From: Gnetum montanum
Lineage: Eukaryota; Streptophyta; Gnetopsida; Gnetales; Gnetaceae
DNA: 64,000 nucleotides
NCBI GenBank assembly: GCA_015680685.1
Contig: MNCI01000177.1
Span: forward strand, 201,825-265,824
Direction of reading: 5' to 3'
In this document: piece by piece, positions 22,693 through 33,950 of the stretch
Position numbering within the stretch: position 1 is the first letter of the stretch
Layout: every line of letters starts with the position of its first letter
Made by a program: the position numbers and the translations under genes
The notes under the pieces: model-generated
Told to the model about the DNA's origin: nothing
Database searches by the model: none
What the model saw: only the letters and a program-made list of their open reading frames with translations

Positions 22693-25120
22693 CTAAGATA
22701 GCAAAGTAGTATCAAATGCCAAGATAGCCAAAAACCTTTGGAAAGGTTCCCATAAAAAGTAAAAAGCCCATGTTCCTCCAAATGCAAGTCCAAATCTTGA
22801 ACCCACTGTAAGTATAGACACTTTATCTTCTATTTGATCAAACCATGTCTTCTTTACTTGTTCTTGCTCTATATTTGCTATGTCTTTTCCATGCTCTAGT
22901 ATTGCACATTGATGCTATAGAAAATAGCTATAGAGACATTTATTACCTTGAAAACAAGTTTCATTGAATGTGTTGAACTATTCACTAGTTGAAATCATTC
23001 CACAAAAAAGATTGTTGGATACATTAAATGAACTCAAAAATGTCAATTTCAGCAGCTATGAAGGAATGGTCCCTTTTAATTGGTTGGGGTTCAAGTCAAG
23101 CTCCTCCAAATTGCTCATATTTGAAATACTTACTAGTATTTTTGCTTCTAACATGTTGTGGGATAAATTCACCAACCTTAACCCATTTAAATTTCCAATG
23201 CAATGTGGAATTTGTCTGGTAAAATTATTTGCAAAGAGATTTATCACACGATTATCCTCCGGTATGTATTTCCTCAGAAGTTCTAAACCTTTTTCCATTT
23301 CCATTACATTAGCATCCTTTATACCAACTTCCATTGGTTCAAGTATATCTACAAACAAGAGAACTATTTTGAAGAAGGAAACCTTTGATGCTTAACAAGG
23401 TGTATGGTGTGTTGCCTTTGAATTTGTTGTTGGATAAATCTAAAATCTGCAAACTTGTCAAATTTGATATCCAACTGAGAATTATTCCCTCTAAATTATT
23501 GTAACCTAGCTGCAGTATCCATAATTCCTACATTTTTTTAAAGGATAATCCACCAACTCACCAGATACTATGTTGGTTCTAAGATCTAAGGCAAGTAGTC
23601 TTGTACAGTTAAAGACTGGGGTAAAGGCCCTAGAAATTATTAGAATGAGCCCAAAGTATTTTCAAGAATATGGTAATTCAACTTTGGAAGGCCAACAGTT
23701 CCTAATTTTTTTTAAAGATAATCTAGCAACTGACTAGATGTTATTGCTTCTAAGATCTAATACAAGTAGTCCTGTACAGTTGCCCAAATGAGGGCAAAGG
23801 CCCAGAAATTATTAGAATGAACCCAAAGTATTTTCAGGAAGATGGTCATTCAACTTTGGAAGGGCAACGGAAGGAAGTATTAAACAGTATCAATTCATCC
23901 AGGTTGCTTCCAAGTTGGAGATGTATTTCATTGAATGCGTTAGAAGACAAATATAAAATATTAAGAGAGATTTGAGAATATTCCGGCGGCAAGTTCTCCC
24001 TCAAGTCTGTTACCAGGAAGCCGCAGTTCTTCCAGCTGTGTAACGTTGGCTATGCAGTGAGGAATTTGACCACCCACTTCCGTGTGATCCAATGTCAGTT
24101 GCAGAAGTAGGGATAATTTACAAAGCTCTTGGGGTATGCAGCCTGCGCTTGTAACTCTCCCTGCCAATTCAATGACAGATATTGGAAGGTACGGGTGAGA
24201 TTTTGTAATAACAGCATATTTATGTCCTGATTCTCTGCATTCACCGTCAGCCTTTCAAGCATGGTGATGTTTCCAAACTCTGCCAGTAAACTGTCGATGA
24301 TATAATCTCCATGGATGTAGATGTTCCATAAATGACGGAGTTTTTCCAACTGTAGTGGAATAAGGCCACTTAAATTGTCTTTCTTGGCGTCATGTGAGGC
24401 ACCTCCCAAGGCGAGATACTGAAGATGAGAGAGGTTGCCCAAGGACGAGGGAATGCAACCTGAATGCAGGTTATTTCTTTGAATCTAAGTGCTTAAGGCA
24501 ACTGCATTTTGACAAGCCTGAGGAACCTCTCCTACCAAATTATTAGCAGGGAGATAAAGTTCCTGCAAACAGGTCAGATTGGCCAATAACAAGGGAATGT
24601 CACCTGACAAGCTATTGCCCGACAATATTAAGCTCACAAGAGAAGTGCATCTTCCCATACATGAAGGAATCTCACCCTCCAAATTATAAAAAGAGAGATG
24701 AAGAGTATGGAGAGAAGTGGATCTTCCCAAATACAAAGCAATCTCACCTATCAAGTTATTCATAGAGAGATGAAGAGTTTGAAGAGAGGTGATATTGCAG
24801 ACACAGGCTGAGATGCTACCTGTTAATGCTAATCCAAATAGCATTAAGGAAATGACAGTGAAAGGAGGGTGAGAAGTGCATGTGACACCATACCAGGAAT
24901 TATTATTATAATTGTTGCTGCAGAAGTTGTGAGTGTTATTGAGATTCCAGTTTCCCAATTTGTGATTTTGGACTTGAATGAAAGCAATGCCTGTGCCTCT
25001 GTTACAAGCGGTGTCCCTTGTCATTGTGATGAGCCAGAGCCACAGGAGGAGGCGTCTCAGTTGAAAGAGCAACAACAACAGATGCATAATCATGCGAAGA
25101 AGAAGCAAATAATAACACAC
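22693..25120 (-). pseudogene. LRR receptor-like protein (RLP) pseudogene
   Basis: The start at 25120 gives a Leu-rich signal-peptide-like end (MCYYLLLLRMIMHLLLLLF), a cysteine-bearing N-cap with NNSWYGVTC, then plant-type leucine-rich repeats (LQTLHLSMNNLIGEI, LVSLILSGNSLSGDIP). A TAG at 24482-24484 breaks the frame, which then resumes unchanged. Frameshifts follow near 24150 and 23970, with more stops in 23380-23900. The C-terminal part has the usual end of RLPs: a last repeat block (SNLEELDL), SSFNVSNNLFCG, NETCFQGN, an acidic juxtamembrane stretch, a membrane segment (SRFGLAFGGTWAFYFLW) and a short tail ending at TAG 22693. There is no kinase domain. Such proteins act at the plasma membrane in defence or development. 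The gene cannot make a full protein now. Of the two host-gene relics in the window it is much the clearer. Confidence 0.88.
23540..23870 (-). repeat. About 165-bp tandem duplication inside the LRR pseudogene
   Basis: Two adjacent similar segments (about 23540-23700 and 23704-23870), each carrying aatctagcaactgac-like, ctaagatctaa, acaagtagtcctgtacag and ccaaagtattttcagga phrases. Each encodes an LRR stretch with NCTGLLVLDLRSN or NCTRLLALDLRTN. This is the usual way LRR arrays change length. Confidence 0.7.
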
Positions 25121-26402
25121 TCACAATAAACAACAAAACAAAGAGAGAAGACTAGGAGTAGTCCTCCTCCTCATTAGTGTACCTGCAACTGTAACTTTGA
25201 TTTTGGTAGGCAAGATGATAGCAAACTTAGAACAACAGCATATGTTGTGTTGCAGGCGCAGCACTGAGTATTTATTGATCGGTAGGGTCGAAATAGAAAT
25301 TATTCAAGTTAACCATTACATCAATCGTTTGGCTACTTACGTCCGCGAGTCAATTCTTGTGGTCCTTGCCCTTTGAAGTCTGCATGAATGTCAACATCAA
25401 CGATGAGCGGGTCATGGACGGCAAAGCAAAATTTCCGCAACATCGGATATTCGGCGAAGAAAGTTGAACGACTTGTTCACATTGCCAACGAAAAGCTTGA
25501 TATTTGTGGACAGCTTTCCAATCTGGAAGTTCAATCTTCCAAACCATGTTGAAATACAAAACCATAGTTTTGACTTTTGAGTAGAAAGGGCTGTATTTCG
25601 TAGCAGAGTGCTAACCAAAATTATTTGGACACTAAAAACTAAAAGTCGGTCTCTTTTCATATTATAAATTTGCCTACCACACAACGTTGTTCAAAGTGCT
25701 GCAGAAATTTGAACTAGTAGCATGAAATTTTCAAAATAAATTTTAATTTGTAAATGTTAAAGAGAACCATACCTTTTATTGTCATTTCCCACATTAGCAA
25801 TAAGATGTTTGACTACCCTAAATATTTTTTAATTTTCTGTGTAAACTGTAAAGTGTTATAAAGAGTTATTAAAGTGACAATAAAGATAAAATTATATTTT
25901 AAGCATTTCATTTTAATTTACTAAGCTATAAGACTAAATTTCAAAAAAGATATCTTAAAAAGGATTGATGACTCGTCTAGCCAACTCCATGTTATGGGAA
26001 TAAGGCTAAGATGATGATGATTCTAATTTAATAAAAAAAAACTTGGATAACAACTATTCCCTTTTTTGATTCTTTCTTTTAATTAAAAATTGTTGTAACA
26101 ACAATCTTTTTATAGTAGAATCATTTTCAAAAATAAAATTTCTAAAATAACATATGGTTTTGAGCTACTAAATAGTTAAGCTTTTTAATTCATGAAATGA
26201 AATGAAATGAAGTTTTATTACATCCAAAGCTTTTTAATTCATAGTATGGAAAACATTTTACTTCCTGCTAAATAAATGATAAGTGCTATAGATGGTGATG
26301 ACATTTTAGAAAACTTTAATTAGAAATAGGATCAAAATATAGAGCTCAATAAATTCTACCATTTGAGAAGGTACATCTTGGAAATCAAAACTTTATAACT
26401 TA
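25121..26402. other. Upstream region of the LRR pseudogene; no other gene seen
   Basis: Contains the presumed promoter side of the LRR pseudogene. The part from 25190 to 25700 is less AT-rich than its surroundings; below it is AT-rich DNA with a short (GAAAT)n run at about 26197-26212. Short minus-strand reading frames at 25350-25684 have no motif and are not called. Confidence 0.45.
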
Positions 26403-26483
26403 GCATTGCCCACTAAAATCAAACCCATAAGTTTGGGCTTCCAAATCAAGAGTCTTTACCACTAAGTTAACACCTCACTGTGA
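26403..26483 (-). repeat. tRNA-derived SINE-like piece 1
   Basis: On the minus strand, GTTAACTTAGTGGTAAAG (26454-26471) resembles a pol III A box and GGGTTTGATTTT (26415-26426) a B box, at tRNA-like spacing. The phrase ACTTATGGGTT just before the B box is shared with piece 2, about 280 bases away. It could also be a decayed tRNA pseudogene; body and tail are not clear. Confidence 0.4.
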
Positions 26484-26685
26484 AGCTATTGAATTATCTT
26501 CTATTATAATCTATATGTTGGGACCAAGTGCTTATTTGTACCATATATATAAAGCTTCTTAAAACATAGGTTATATATTCAAAATCCTAAGAAGAATCAT
26601 TATTTACCTTCAGTCAAATACTTTAGTGACTAGCTAATCATGAGCTATGAGGACATAACTTCTCAAATGAGAACTTTATAATTGA

Positions 26686-26768
26686 CCATTATCAGTAGAA
26701 TCGAACCCATAAGTTAGAACTATCATATCAAGAGTCTTGCTACTAGACTAACATGTCATTGTATTGAA
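26686..26768 (-). repeat. tRNA-derived SINE-like piece 2
   Basis: Minus strand: an A-box-like TTAGTCTAGTAGCAAG (26736-26752), then AGACTCTTGATATGATAG, then ACTTATGGGTTCGATTC with a good B box (GGGTTCGATTC, 26698-26708). It is similar along its length to piece 1, including ATGTTAGTCTAGTAG versus GTGTTAACTTAGTGG. It is too altered to fold as a functional tRNA. Confidence 0.45.
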
Positions 26769-27289
26769 GTAAACTTTTAGGGAGAGGACTAGGGGTGGTG
26801 GCAATTAAACCCCAAAAAGATATTAATAATAAGCAAAAAAAAAAAAAAATCAATGTACATCACATGTGTAATCATTAAGTAGTGCTACACTAGTAAATAA
26901 GGTAGGCTTAGTATTACTTGCAGGAACTACAGTAACGCCATTTTCAATTACTTTATATCTTTGCCTCTTTGCATTTTGAAATCTTAAAGATTTTACCTAT
27001 TTTTCTTGTTTATTGGTGCCCTCAAAATTTTATTATGTAACCAATTAATTTCCTTACCTTTTATTTCCTTTTACTTTAAGCAACATCTTGCTAGTCTCAA
27101 TTACATGAGTGGGCCATTAGAGGAAACATCCTTGTAGCTCTCATCATCACACATTCTTCTTAACCTTAGAAGTCTACTTGTATATTTAGGTTTTCTTTTA
27201 AATTTTTAATTATTTTACATATCATAACATTACATATCCAATTAAAAATCATGTATGTTACAATAATGTATCTTCTAATTACTTAGCTT
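26769..27289. other. AT-rich spacer with poly-A run
   Basis: A 15-A run at about 26836-26850. No gene seen. It borders the copia fragment at its right end. Confidence 0.45.
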
Positions 27290-28389
27290 TGTTAAGTTCT
27301 ATAGACTATTATAAAGAACCAAAAACATTTAAAGAAGCTATCATTTAGCCTAATTGTTAAAAAAAAAACATAAAAGCAAAACTTACTACTCCCAATAAAA
27401 ATAAAACTTGGAGAATTATTATATTGATTGTTAGGAAGAAGGTAGTTGAAAATAGATTTTTAAAAATGTGTTTCATAATGATGGATCATTAGAAAGAAAT
27501 AAGGTAAAATAGTTGCTAGAGGATTCACACAAAGTTGTGGCATTGACTATAGAGAAACATTTGCACATATTGTAAAAGTGAGCATTGTTTAGGTATATTG
27601 TCAACTACTGTAAATCATAATTAACCCTTATTAGATGGATGTTAAAAATGTCTTCCTGCAAAGAAAGCTTGAAAAAGATGTATGACAATCATACATTGTT
27701 TGTAAACACAAAAATACTATTTATGGTATAAAACATTCTCCATGTTTATGGTATGCACAACTGAAAAATGCTTTTAGTCAAAAAATTATTGTAACAATAA
27801 TCTTTTTATGGTAAAGTCATTTTCTATTTTAGTTCATGGAATTCATCCATGTTTGTGAAGAGGAATGCTTCAAGCACCACAATTATCTTAATTTATGTTA
27901 ATAATATTATTATTAATAATAAAGAAAAAATTTCAAATCTTAAGAATTACTTCTTCAAAACATTAAATATCAAAAATCATGGACAAATAAAATATTCTCT
28001 CAACATTGAGATTGCTAAATCAAATAAAGGAATTTATATATAAAGAAGAAAATACATTATTGATCTTCTAGAATAAATAGTAAAAATAGTAGTTAAGCTA
28101 GCTGGTAGAAACGTGCAATGAAACTGGTCATAAACTAAACTAAATATAATTGATAGTGAACCACTTCAAAATGTTAGATGTGTGTAAAATTTTAATAAGC
28201 TTATGTATTTTACTATCACCAAATCGAATATTGCATATATTGTTAGCAAGGTTATGTATATATGCTCCAAGAACTCACATTATGGAAGCTTTCACTAAAA
28301 TTCTTAGGTATTTAAGATCCTCACTAGTAAAGGAGCTTAGTTTAAAATTCATAGAAATAATGACATCGTATGGTTGGTTATTGAGTTGA
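27290..28389 (+). pseudogene. Ty1/copia RT-RNaseH fragment
   Basis: The plus strand keeps recognisable copia RT text in changing frames: GFTQSCGIDYRETFAHIVKV near 27520-27585, MDVKNVFLQRKLEKDV near 27640, then at 27849-28043 LFVKR-like, LIYVNNIIINN and SNLKNYFFKTLNIKNHGQIKYSLNIEIAKS. The catalytic YVDD box has become YVNN (27894-27905), both Asp codons GAT changed to AAT. The end of RT follows at 28150-28389 (APRTHIMEAFTKILRYL). Upstream integrase and both LTRs are absent, so this is an orphan piece. It stops abruptly where the GC-rich block begins. Confidence 0.8.
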
Positions 28390-28950
28390 TAGTCACTTAA
28401 GCCGACATCTACTACTGCCACTTACGTCACCTACAGTTGCCGACGCGTCGCCTGTAGTGGCGTGGCAGTTGGCAGTTGCAGACGCGTCGGCCGTAGAGAG
28501 AGAGGCCCCTGCTATCCTTCATCGGTCGGTGACTGTCACACACCTGCTCCCATGGCCGGTGTTGAGGCATACCTGCTCGCAGTTGCTACGGTGACGCGTT
28601 GCCCACCTGCAGTTGCTGTCATCGCCAGTGTGTCATTGCACGCTGCCCTTCTGCTGCTCGCCAGAGAGACCCCCGCTCGATGCCCATGCTCGTCCCAGCC
28701 CCTCTGCTTTTCTAGCACCTACAGCGAATGGCATTGAATGCCCACGTCCACCTCTATAGCCGTTACATAACTGCTGCCACTGACGCACGCGCCTTCTCCT
28801 CATCTTCGCTGGTCTAGGTTTCTAAGGTGTCCATGGTTGTTAGTACCAACCAACTGCCATAAAGCGTAAGCCCAGCAGAGCCATTGTAACCTGCTGGATG
28901 CTTGCCACGATGGTCGAGTGTGCTCCAGCGGAGAAAGAAAATGGACAATG
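28390..28950. other. CpG-rich block of unknown origin
   Basis: A sharp change in base composition: this stretch is clearly GC-rich and full of CpG, in a window that is otherwise AT-rich and CpG-poor. GACGCGTCG occurs twice (28441-28449 and 28481-28489), and the phrase cagttgc recurs at least five times (28434-28610). Plus-strand 28462-28737 is open for 91 codons and the opposite strand is also open, as expected of GC-rich DNA. No motif is recognised in either translation. It could be a captured gene 5' end, a young element end, or a CpG island. Confidence 0.5.
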
Positions 28951-30140
28951 ACAACCATTATAAAAAAAACTATTTGACAACAAATCTCAAGAGTAGCGTA
29001 CCACCTTCAGGCAATAATGGTACTGTAAATCGATCTATGCTCTCTGCTCTGTGGCCGAATTAGTTTCTCAACCAAAGTTCTTTTGTTTTGTTGCATGCAT
29101 CCGGACGCATGCCAAGTGTTAAATATACAAAGCAATACTACACCGTCCTCGAATAAATGCATACCCAATCCACAAGTTATCGATGTGGCTTTTACTTTTG
29201 CCTTTTCAATGTGGTTGATGGATAGAGAACATATTCATGTTGAAGGTATTTAAGATAGGGATAAAGGTAAAGAGACAAAAGACTATCTAAAATGAAAAAT
29301 CAATTTAATATTGTTGACAGATGACAATAATCTTTTATAATAATAAATAATTTAAAGGTTTCATGATACCTCTTATTGAAAGCACCCTTATTCAAGTTGT
29401 AAACCCCTACCTTGGTGATTAGACCAATAAGTCATGGCCCCATGCCTAGCATGGGCAATGTTGGCTTCAACAATGTTATGTTCTTGTTAGTACATGTTCA
29501 CACCATCAATGTCAAACACAACGCCAAGGCAAGTCATGCATGACAAACAAAAATTCCAATGCTGTAAGAGATGTCTTAGGGTAGAGGATCTCTTGGGCCA
29601 TCCCCATGGTTCAGGTACTATGGAACCCTCTGAGGCACCCTTGGGTTGTACTCAAGTGTTAGAAAACCCATCCTGACTTGCTGGTACCAAGCTAGCAACA
29701 GGACACTCTCTTGTTGCATCCCTTTCAAAGTCCTCTTCATACTACCCTCACTCAAAGAACTACATGGCTTTGATTTTGCGGTGGTCACAAATGTGTAGGC
29801 AGCCAGGACTAGATAAGTTTTGTGCAATGCCAAGCTAAACCCTATACTAGATCATCAGACATCTAGGGGTGAGGCGCCCCCTTCTAGATGCATTGTTTCC
29901 TCTTTCACCGATGCTGTCTACATGGTTTCTCATGTCCTTGTTTACAAGGTCCTCATTTGGAGTTTAATCATTCTCCTTGAGGTGCATTCTCATTTATTAA
30001 GAAGCTATTGTGTTGTTGGCTCCCTTCTATTGGTTGCTTGCTTATTTGAGGTGTATTCCCTAGGCCCTATGCCATCAATCCATTGGATCTTAATGAATTC
30101 CTTTGGGTGCCAAACAACACTGAGGCAATGTTGTTATAGA
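28951..30140. other. Decayed repeat DNA, probably an LTR at its right end
   Basis: No coding motif. The right part (from about 29830) leads to a primer-binding site at 30141 and may be a decayed LTR; its left end cannot be fixed. The reading frames at 29494-30164 are short and show no domain. Confidence 0.35.
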
Positions 30141-30152
30141 TGGTATCAGAGC
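30141..30152 (+). other. Primer-binding site, initiator tRNA-Met type
   Basis: TGGTATCAGAGC, an exact match to the standard site complementary to plant initiator tRNA-Met used by many LTR retrotransposons. It marks the start of a plus-strand element whose internal region has decayed. Confidence 0.6.
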
Positions 30153-33120
30153 ATTGTTTTGTAATCATGTTGTGATAAACATGTGCCTTTGGTTTTGTTA
30201 TAGCATTGAGGGTTTTCTATGTATGGTCCCTTAGATTTCTGGGTGATATAGGATCATATCCTTATGTGTTCTTTGAAGAGTTCTCTTATGGTAAGATTCT
30301 TAAGCTCTTCATTATGGGGCTGATGTTACATTATGAGCAACTGATGTCTATTATTCTCCTAGAGGATGTATACAATTGTGTTGTGGTAGTGTCCTCCACT
30401 AGTTTACTTGTGGTTGGACTTGTTGTGGTTTTATTTGATAATGGCATAGGAGTTCTATTGGCAACATATAAATTTTTGTTACTTGAGGAGCTTTTACCTC
30501 TAGTCTCTAGTAATTCATTAGGGTTGAATTAGACCTAGTCTTCACTTCAGTCTCCACCTAGATGACATGTATTGAAATGGCATTGATTGAATTGTGTAGG
30601 ATATGGTATCCTTACACTCCCACTCATCCTAGATACAGTGAGTATGGAAATTACAAATTGGAACATGTTGGTTCCTTAGTACCTTGGGATGGAGGGCCTT
30701 TGGACATGTGCTCATGGTGAGCCTTATTCTAGGTGGATCAAGACCATTGCCAGTAGACTTTGTATGCTCATGTTTGTGATTGTATGTTTGTCTAGTTGTG
30801 TAGGGGTGTCTTCCTTAGCTGCATTTTCAAATTCTGCATGCATGTCTCTTTCATTATGTCTATCGTTCATAACACAAGGATTTGTGCTCTATGTAGTCTG
30901 ATGACTCATTGTTGGGATTGTTGAGAATCCATTTTGAGGCCATGTGTGTCATCCTAAGAAAAAATTGTTATGGTCGTTTTTTTGATAATCTCTTATGCTT
31001 CAAGCATGGTTGCCCTTGTTGTAGACCTTTCATGTGTTATGCTTCCTTGTTGGAGCTAGTTGTGTTGCCCTTGATTTTGTGGCATCGCTTCTCTGGTTGG
31101 TGCTATTTCTTTGGGAATTTTGATTTAGAGACCTTTTGAAGTAGGTCATCCTATTATTGGTTCTTGTTGAGACCTCACCTCTCTTAATGAGAGTCTTCCT
31201 TATGGATGCATCCTCTTTGATGTTGCTCTTTGTAGCAGAAATTGAAACTTTGTTGAGACCTATTATTGGTTAGACCTTGGTATCCCTCCTTATATTTTGA
31301 GTTAAGATAATGAATCTCTATTGCCCATGCCTCTTATGAATTTGTTGAGATTTTGATCCTAGTGGAAACTAGTGTTAGTGGTTGGGAACATTTGTTCTAT
31401 GTGAATCTTGGAATTTTGAGAGTGTTTCAGTTCTCTCTCTCTTGGTGTGCCTCATGACAAATTTTCTTGCATGAGTGTATCTAATTGATCCATCAATGTT
31501 TTGCATAATTGATCTCTATTCATGTTTTTGAGGTCTTGCTCATTATGGTGCTGTGAGATTGATATTTCTTTGTTGTGTGATCATGCTTGATGGTTGTATA
31601 TGAGGTTGATGTGTTGATCATGTTCTTGCTAACTCCTTTGTTTCTGAGTTGTTGTCTCAGTCTTGCAGGTAGCATAGGTACAAAGATGTGACTAGTGGTG
31701 ACTTCAGTTAATACTGTGAACATTATTTCTATGGGGAGGATGTGTGCTCTTGAGGCCTTCATGAATTGGTTACTTGGTCTTGGAATCCCAACATTGGGTT
31801 GTGGATCTACCAATACCTTTGCTGTGGTGGAGCAAGAAGGTACATCATGCTTTGTTTACCTCTTAATGCTGGGTGAGCACTAATAGAGGATGATGGTCCA
31901 TCCTAGACCCTATAGATATTGGATTAGTAGATGGAATAGAACAATATCCTTGGCCATGCCAAACATTAATGGCCCAGAAGTGGCCAATGCCTTGAGGTCC
32001 CATTGTGGTAGATGGCAGATTCTTAGTTGGCTTCTTATATTGTTAGATCATTGTATTTGTGTCTCGGTTCATTTTGGTTTGATGGCAATCATGTAGTGGG
32101 TTCAGTGCGATAGTTGTTCATGAACATGTAGAGATAGTCGTGCAATGAGTTCAGTGCAATAATTGTCCTTGTATGTGCAGAGATAGAGGTAGGTTTTTCT
32201 TAGAACAACATGTTGTAGCTTTGGTGTGCTCCTAGTGTTTCGAACCCTTCAACAAATGGGCTTGGGTAATTTGTGCTATAGCCTTTTAGGCCTAGGTAGA
32301 TTTCCCAAATGTCATGTATTATTCCCATTGAATATATTCCTATCCTTGGGTGTGTAAGATTGTAATGTAATGTTGCGATGTATATAGTTTTGATAGTTTA
32401 TGCACACAAAAGTACTAGATGTGGTTAGCCCATGTGAATTAGTAGTCCCCTTATTGTAGGCCTATGCCACACCATGTGACAAGACCAAACTTGATGTACA
32501 ATGTTTTCCTTGTGCTCTTCCTTGAAGCACCTCCTCTCTATGTTTGTAAGGGGCCTTTGTGCCATGATATGAAAATTTTGCTAAAAGCCCTATGGAGAAT
32601 CCTATTATTAATAAATTGTGTTGTAATGAGAAGGCTAGGCCATGTCCTTGCCCAAGGTGCTCCTGAACTAATGCTTTGTGTTCTTGGTGATATTGGTAGG
32701 CCATGATGGTGTGTCCTTTGGTGAACATTCTTGAGATAGGATAAGTTTTGGGAACTCTTCCTCTTAGGTTCCTTGACTAGCAAAAATCTTATTCATGGGT
32801 GATCAATGGTGAAATGTAGCCTAAATTTCAAATAAATTGATTTGATGAGCTTGATCTTGATAGCAGGTGGTTCGTGGTGGCCATGTGAATTGCAATGGTA
32901 GACTAAAAATTCAAATCAAAGGTGATGTTGTTATGTCTAGCTGTAGGGTAGAGTTGAGTTATAGGTATCAGCACCTAAACTCCCTCTTCCATGACTAGAT
33001 GTGATCTTTGGAGTAGTTTTTAAAAGTGTTGGGATTGTCTTCCATCCTTGAATAAATGATATTATAGTTACACAAATTGTGACTTCTCTTGGTGGCCTTT
33101 CATGATGGACCTATGTATGC
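30153..33120 (+). other. Internal region of a decayed LTR element without recognisable pol
   Basis: About 3 kb, T- and G-richer than its surroundings on the plus strand, with several frames of about 70-110 codons (30206-30532, 30689-30901, 30909-31139) but no gag, protease, RT or integrase motif. An imperfect direct repeat of about 47 bases lies at about 32095-32185 (gggttcagtgcgatagttg / gagttcagtgcaataattg). It may be a large non-autonomous derivative. Confidence 0.35.
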
Positions 33121-33129
33121 TTGAAAACA

Positions 33130-33385
33130 CTTGAGCCTATGCTCTCATGACTAGGAGCTTGCAGTGCTTCTAAGGGCTATGGTGTGCTCTCATTTCTTAG
33201 AACTTATTGGTGCTTTTGAGGGCTATTATGCACTCTCAATTTTTGAGACTTATGATGCTTGAGGGCTATGGTGTATCATCCCATCTCCTTCATGTACTCT
33301 AGTGTATAACCCCATATCTCTCTGGTGTATCACCACATCTTTCTAGTGTATTATCTGATTTCTCAAGTGTAGTGTTGAATTATGT
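33130..33385. repeat. Two interlocked imperfect tandem repeats
   Basis: About 60-base units built on tgagggctatggtgtgctctca / tgagacttatgatgct (three copies, 33165-33270) pass into about 25-base units built on ctagtgtatcaccccatctc (four or five copies, 33270-33370). The later units share gtgtatca with the earlier ones. Confidence 0.6.
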
Positions 33386-33950
33386 TAGTGTCCTAACCTC
33401 TTTGGTGGGATAGCATGATCGAGCACTCTATTACTTAGTGATTCTTTAGTCCTATGAGGGGTCATTCTCCATTCTGATGAATACCCAATTTCTAAAATAA
33501 TAATGCAATTTGCATCGAGATAGTTATTCCTAGGATGGAATTTAGAAGTAGTTGCTGTTTGGGAATTGATCCAAGTAGTGGTTCCATGTTCTTGAACTCT
33601 TGGGGCTTTTTTTAGAGATAAGATGTTGTTACCAAGGTTGAATTAATGAAATCTCCCTTATAAGGCCATGTTGTTGATGTAATGGTAGGAGGTTTACCTA
33701 AGTGTGAATCCTCAAACAAGGCATCCACATTATCCATGGGAGGATAAGATAGATACTCATTTTCATGATGTTGCAATGCTTCATCCTCTTGGTGCCCTCA
33801 TTCTGCATTAATTGTTGTTGCTACTACTACAACCTCCTCTTGATGCCTCCATTCCACCTCAGCTACTGCTACTACTATGATGGCCTCCTGCTCCTATTAC
33901 TTACTTGCAAATACAACAACCACAAAATGTAGAACAAGTTAGTACATTTT
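33386..33950. other. No gene seen
   Basis: AT-rich, with trinucleotide-like stretches on the plus strand (ctactactacaacctcctc, gctactgctactactatg) at 33820-33880. Confidence 0.4.

Noticed and set aside
24869-25129. 86-codon plus-strand frame
   Set aside because: Antisense to the signal peptide and N-cap of the LRR pseudogene.
25350-25684. Two overlapping minus-strand frames upstream of the LRR pseudogene
   Set aside because: They lie in the likely promoter region and show no recognisable domain.
26686-26768. A functional tRNA gene
   Set aside because: A and B boxes are present but the arms do not pair into a cloverleaf; a SINE-like or pseudogene origin fits better.
28462-28737. 91-codon reading frame in the CpG-rich block, with an open antisense frame
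   Set aside because: GC-rich DNA keeps many frames open; no domain on either strand. The block itself is reported instead.
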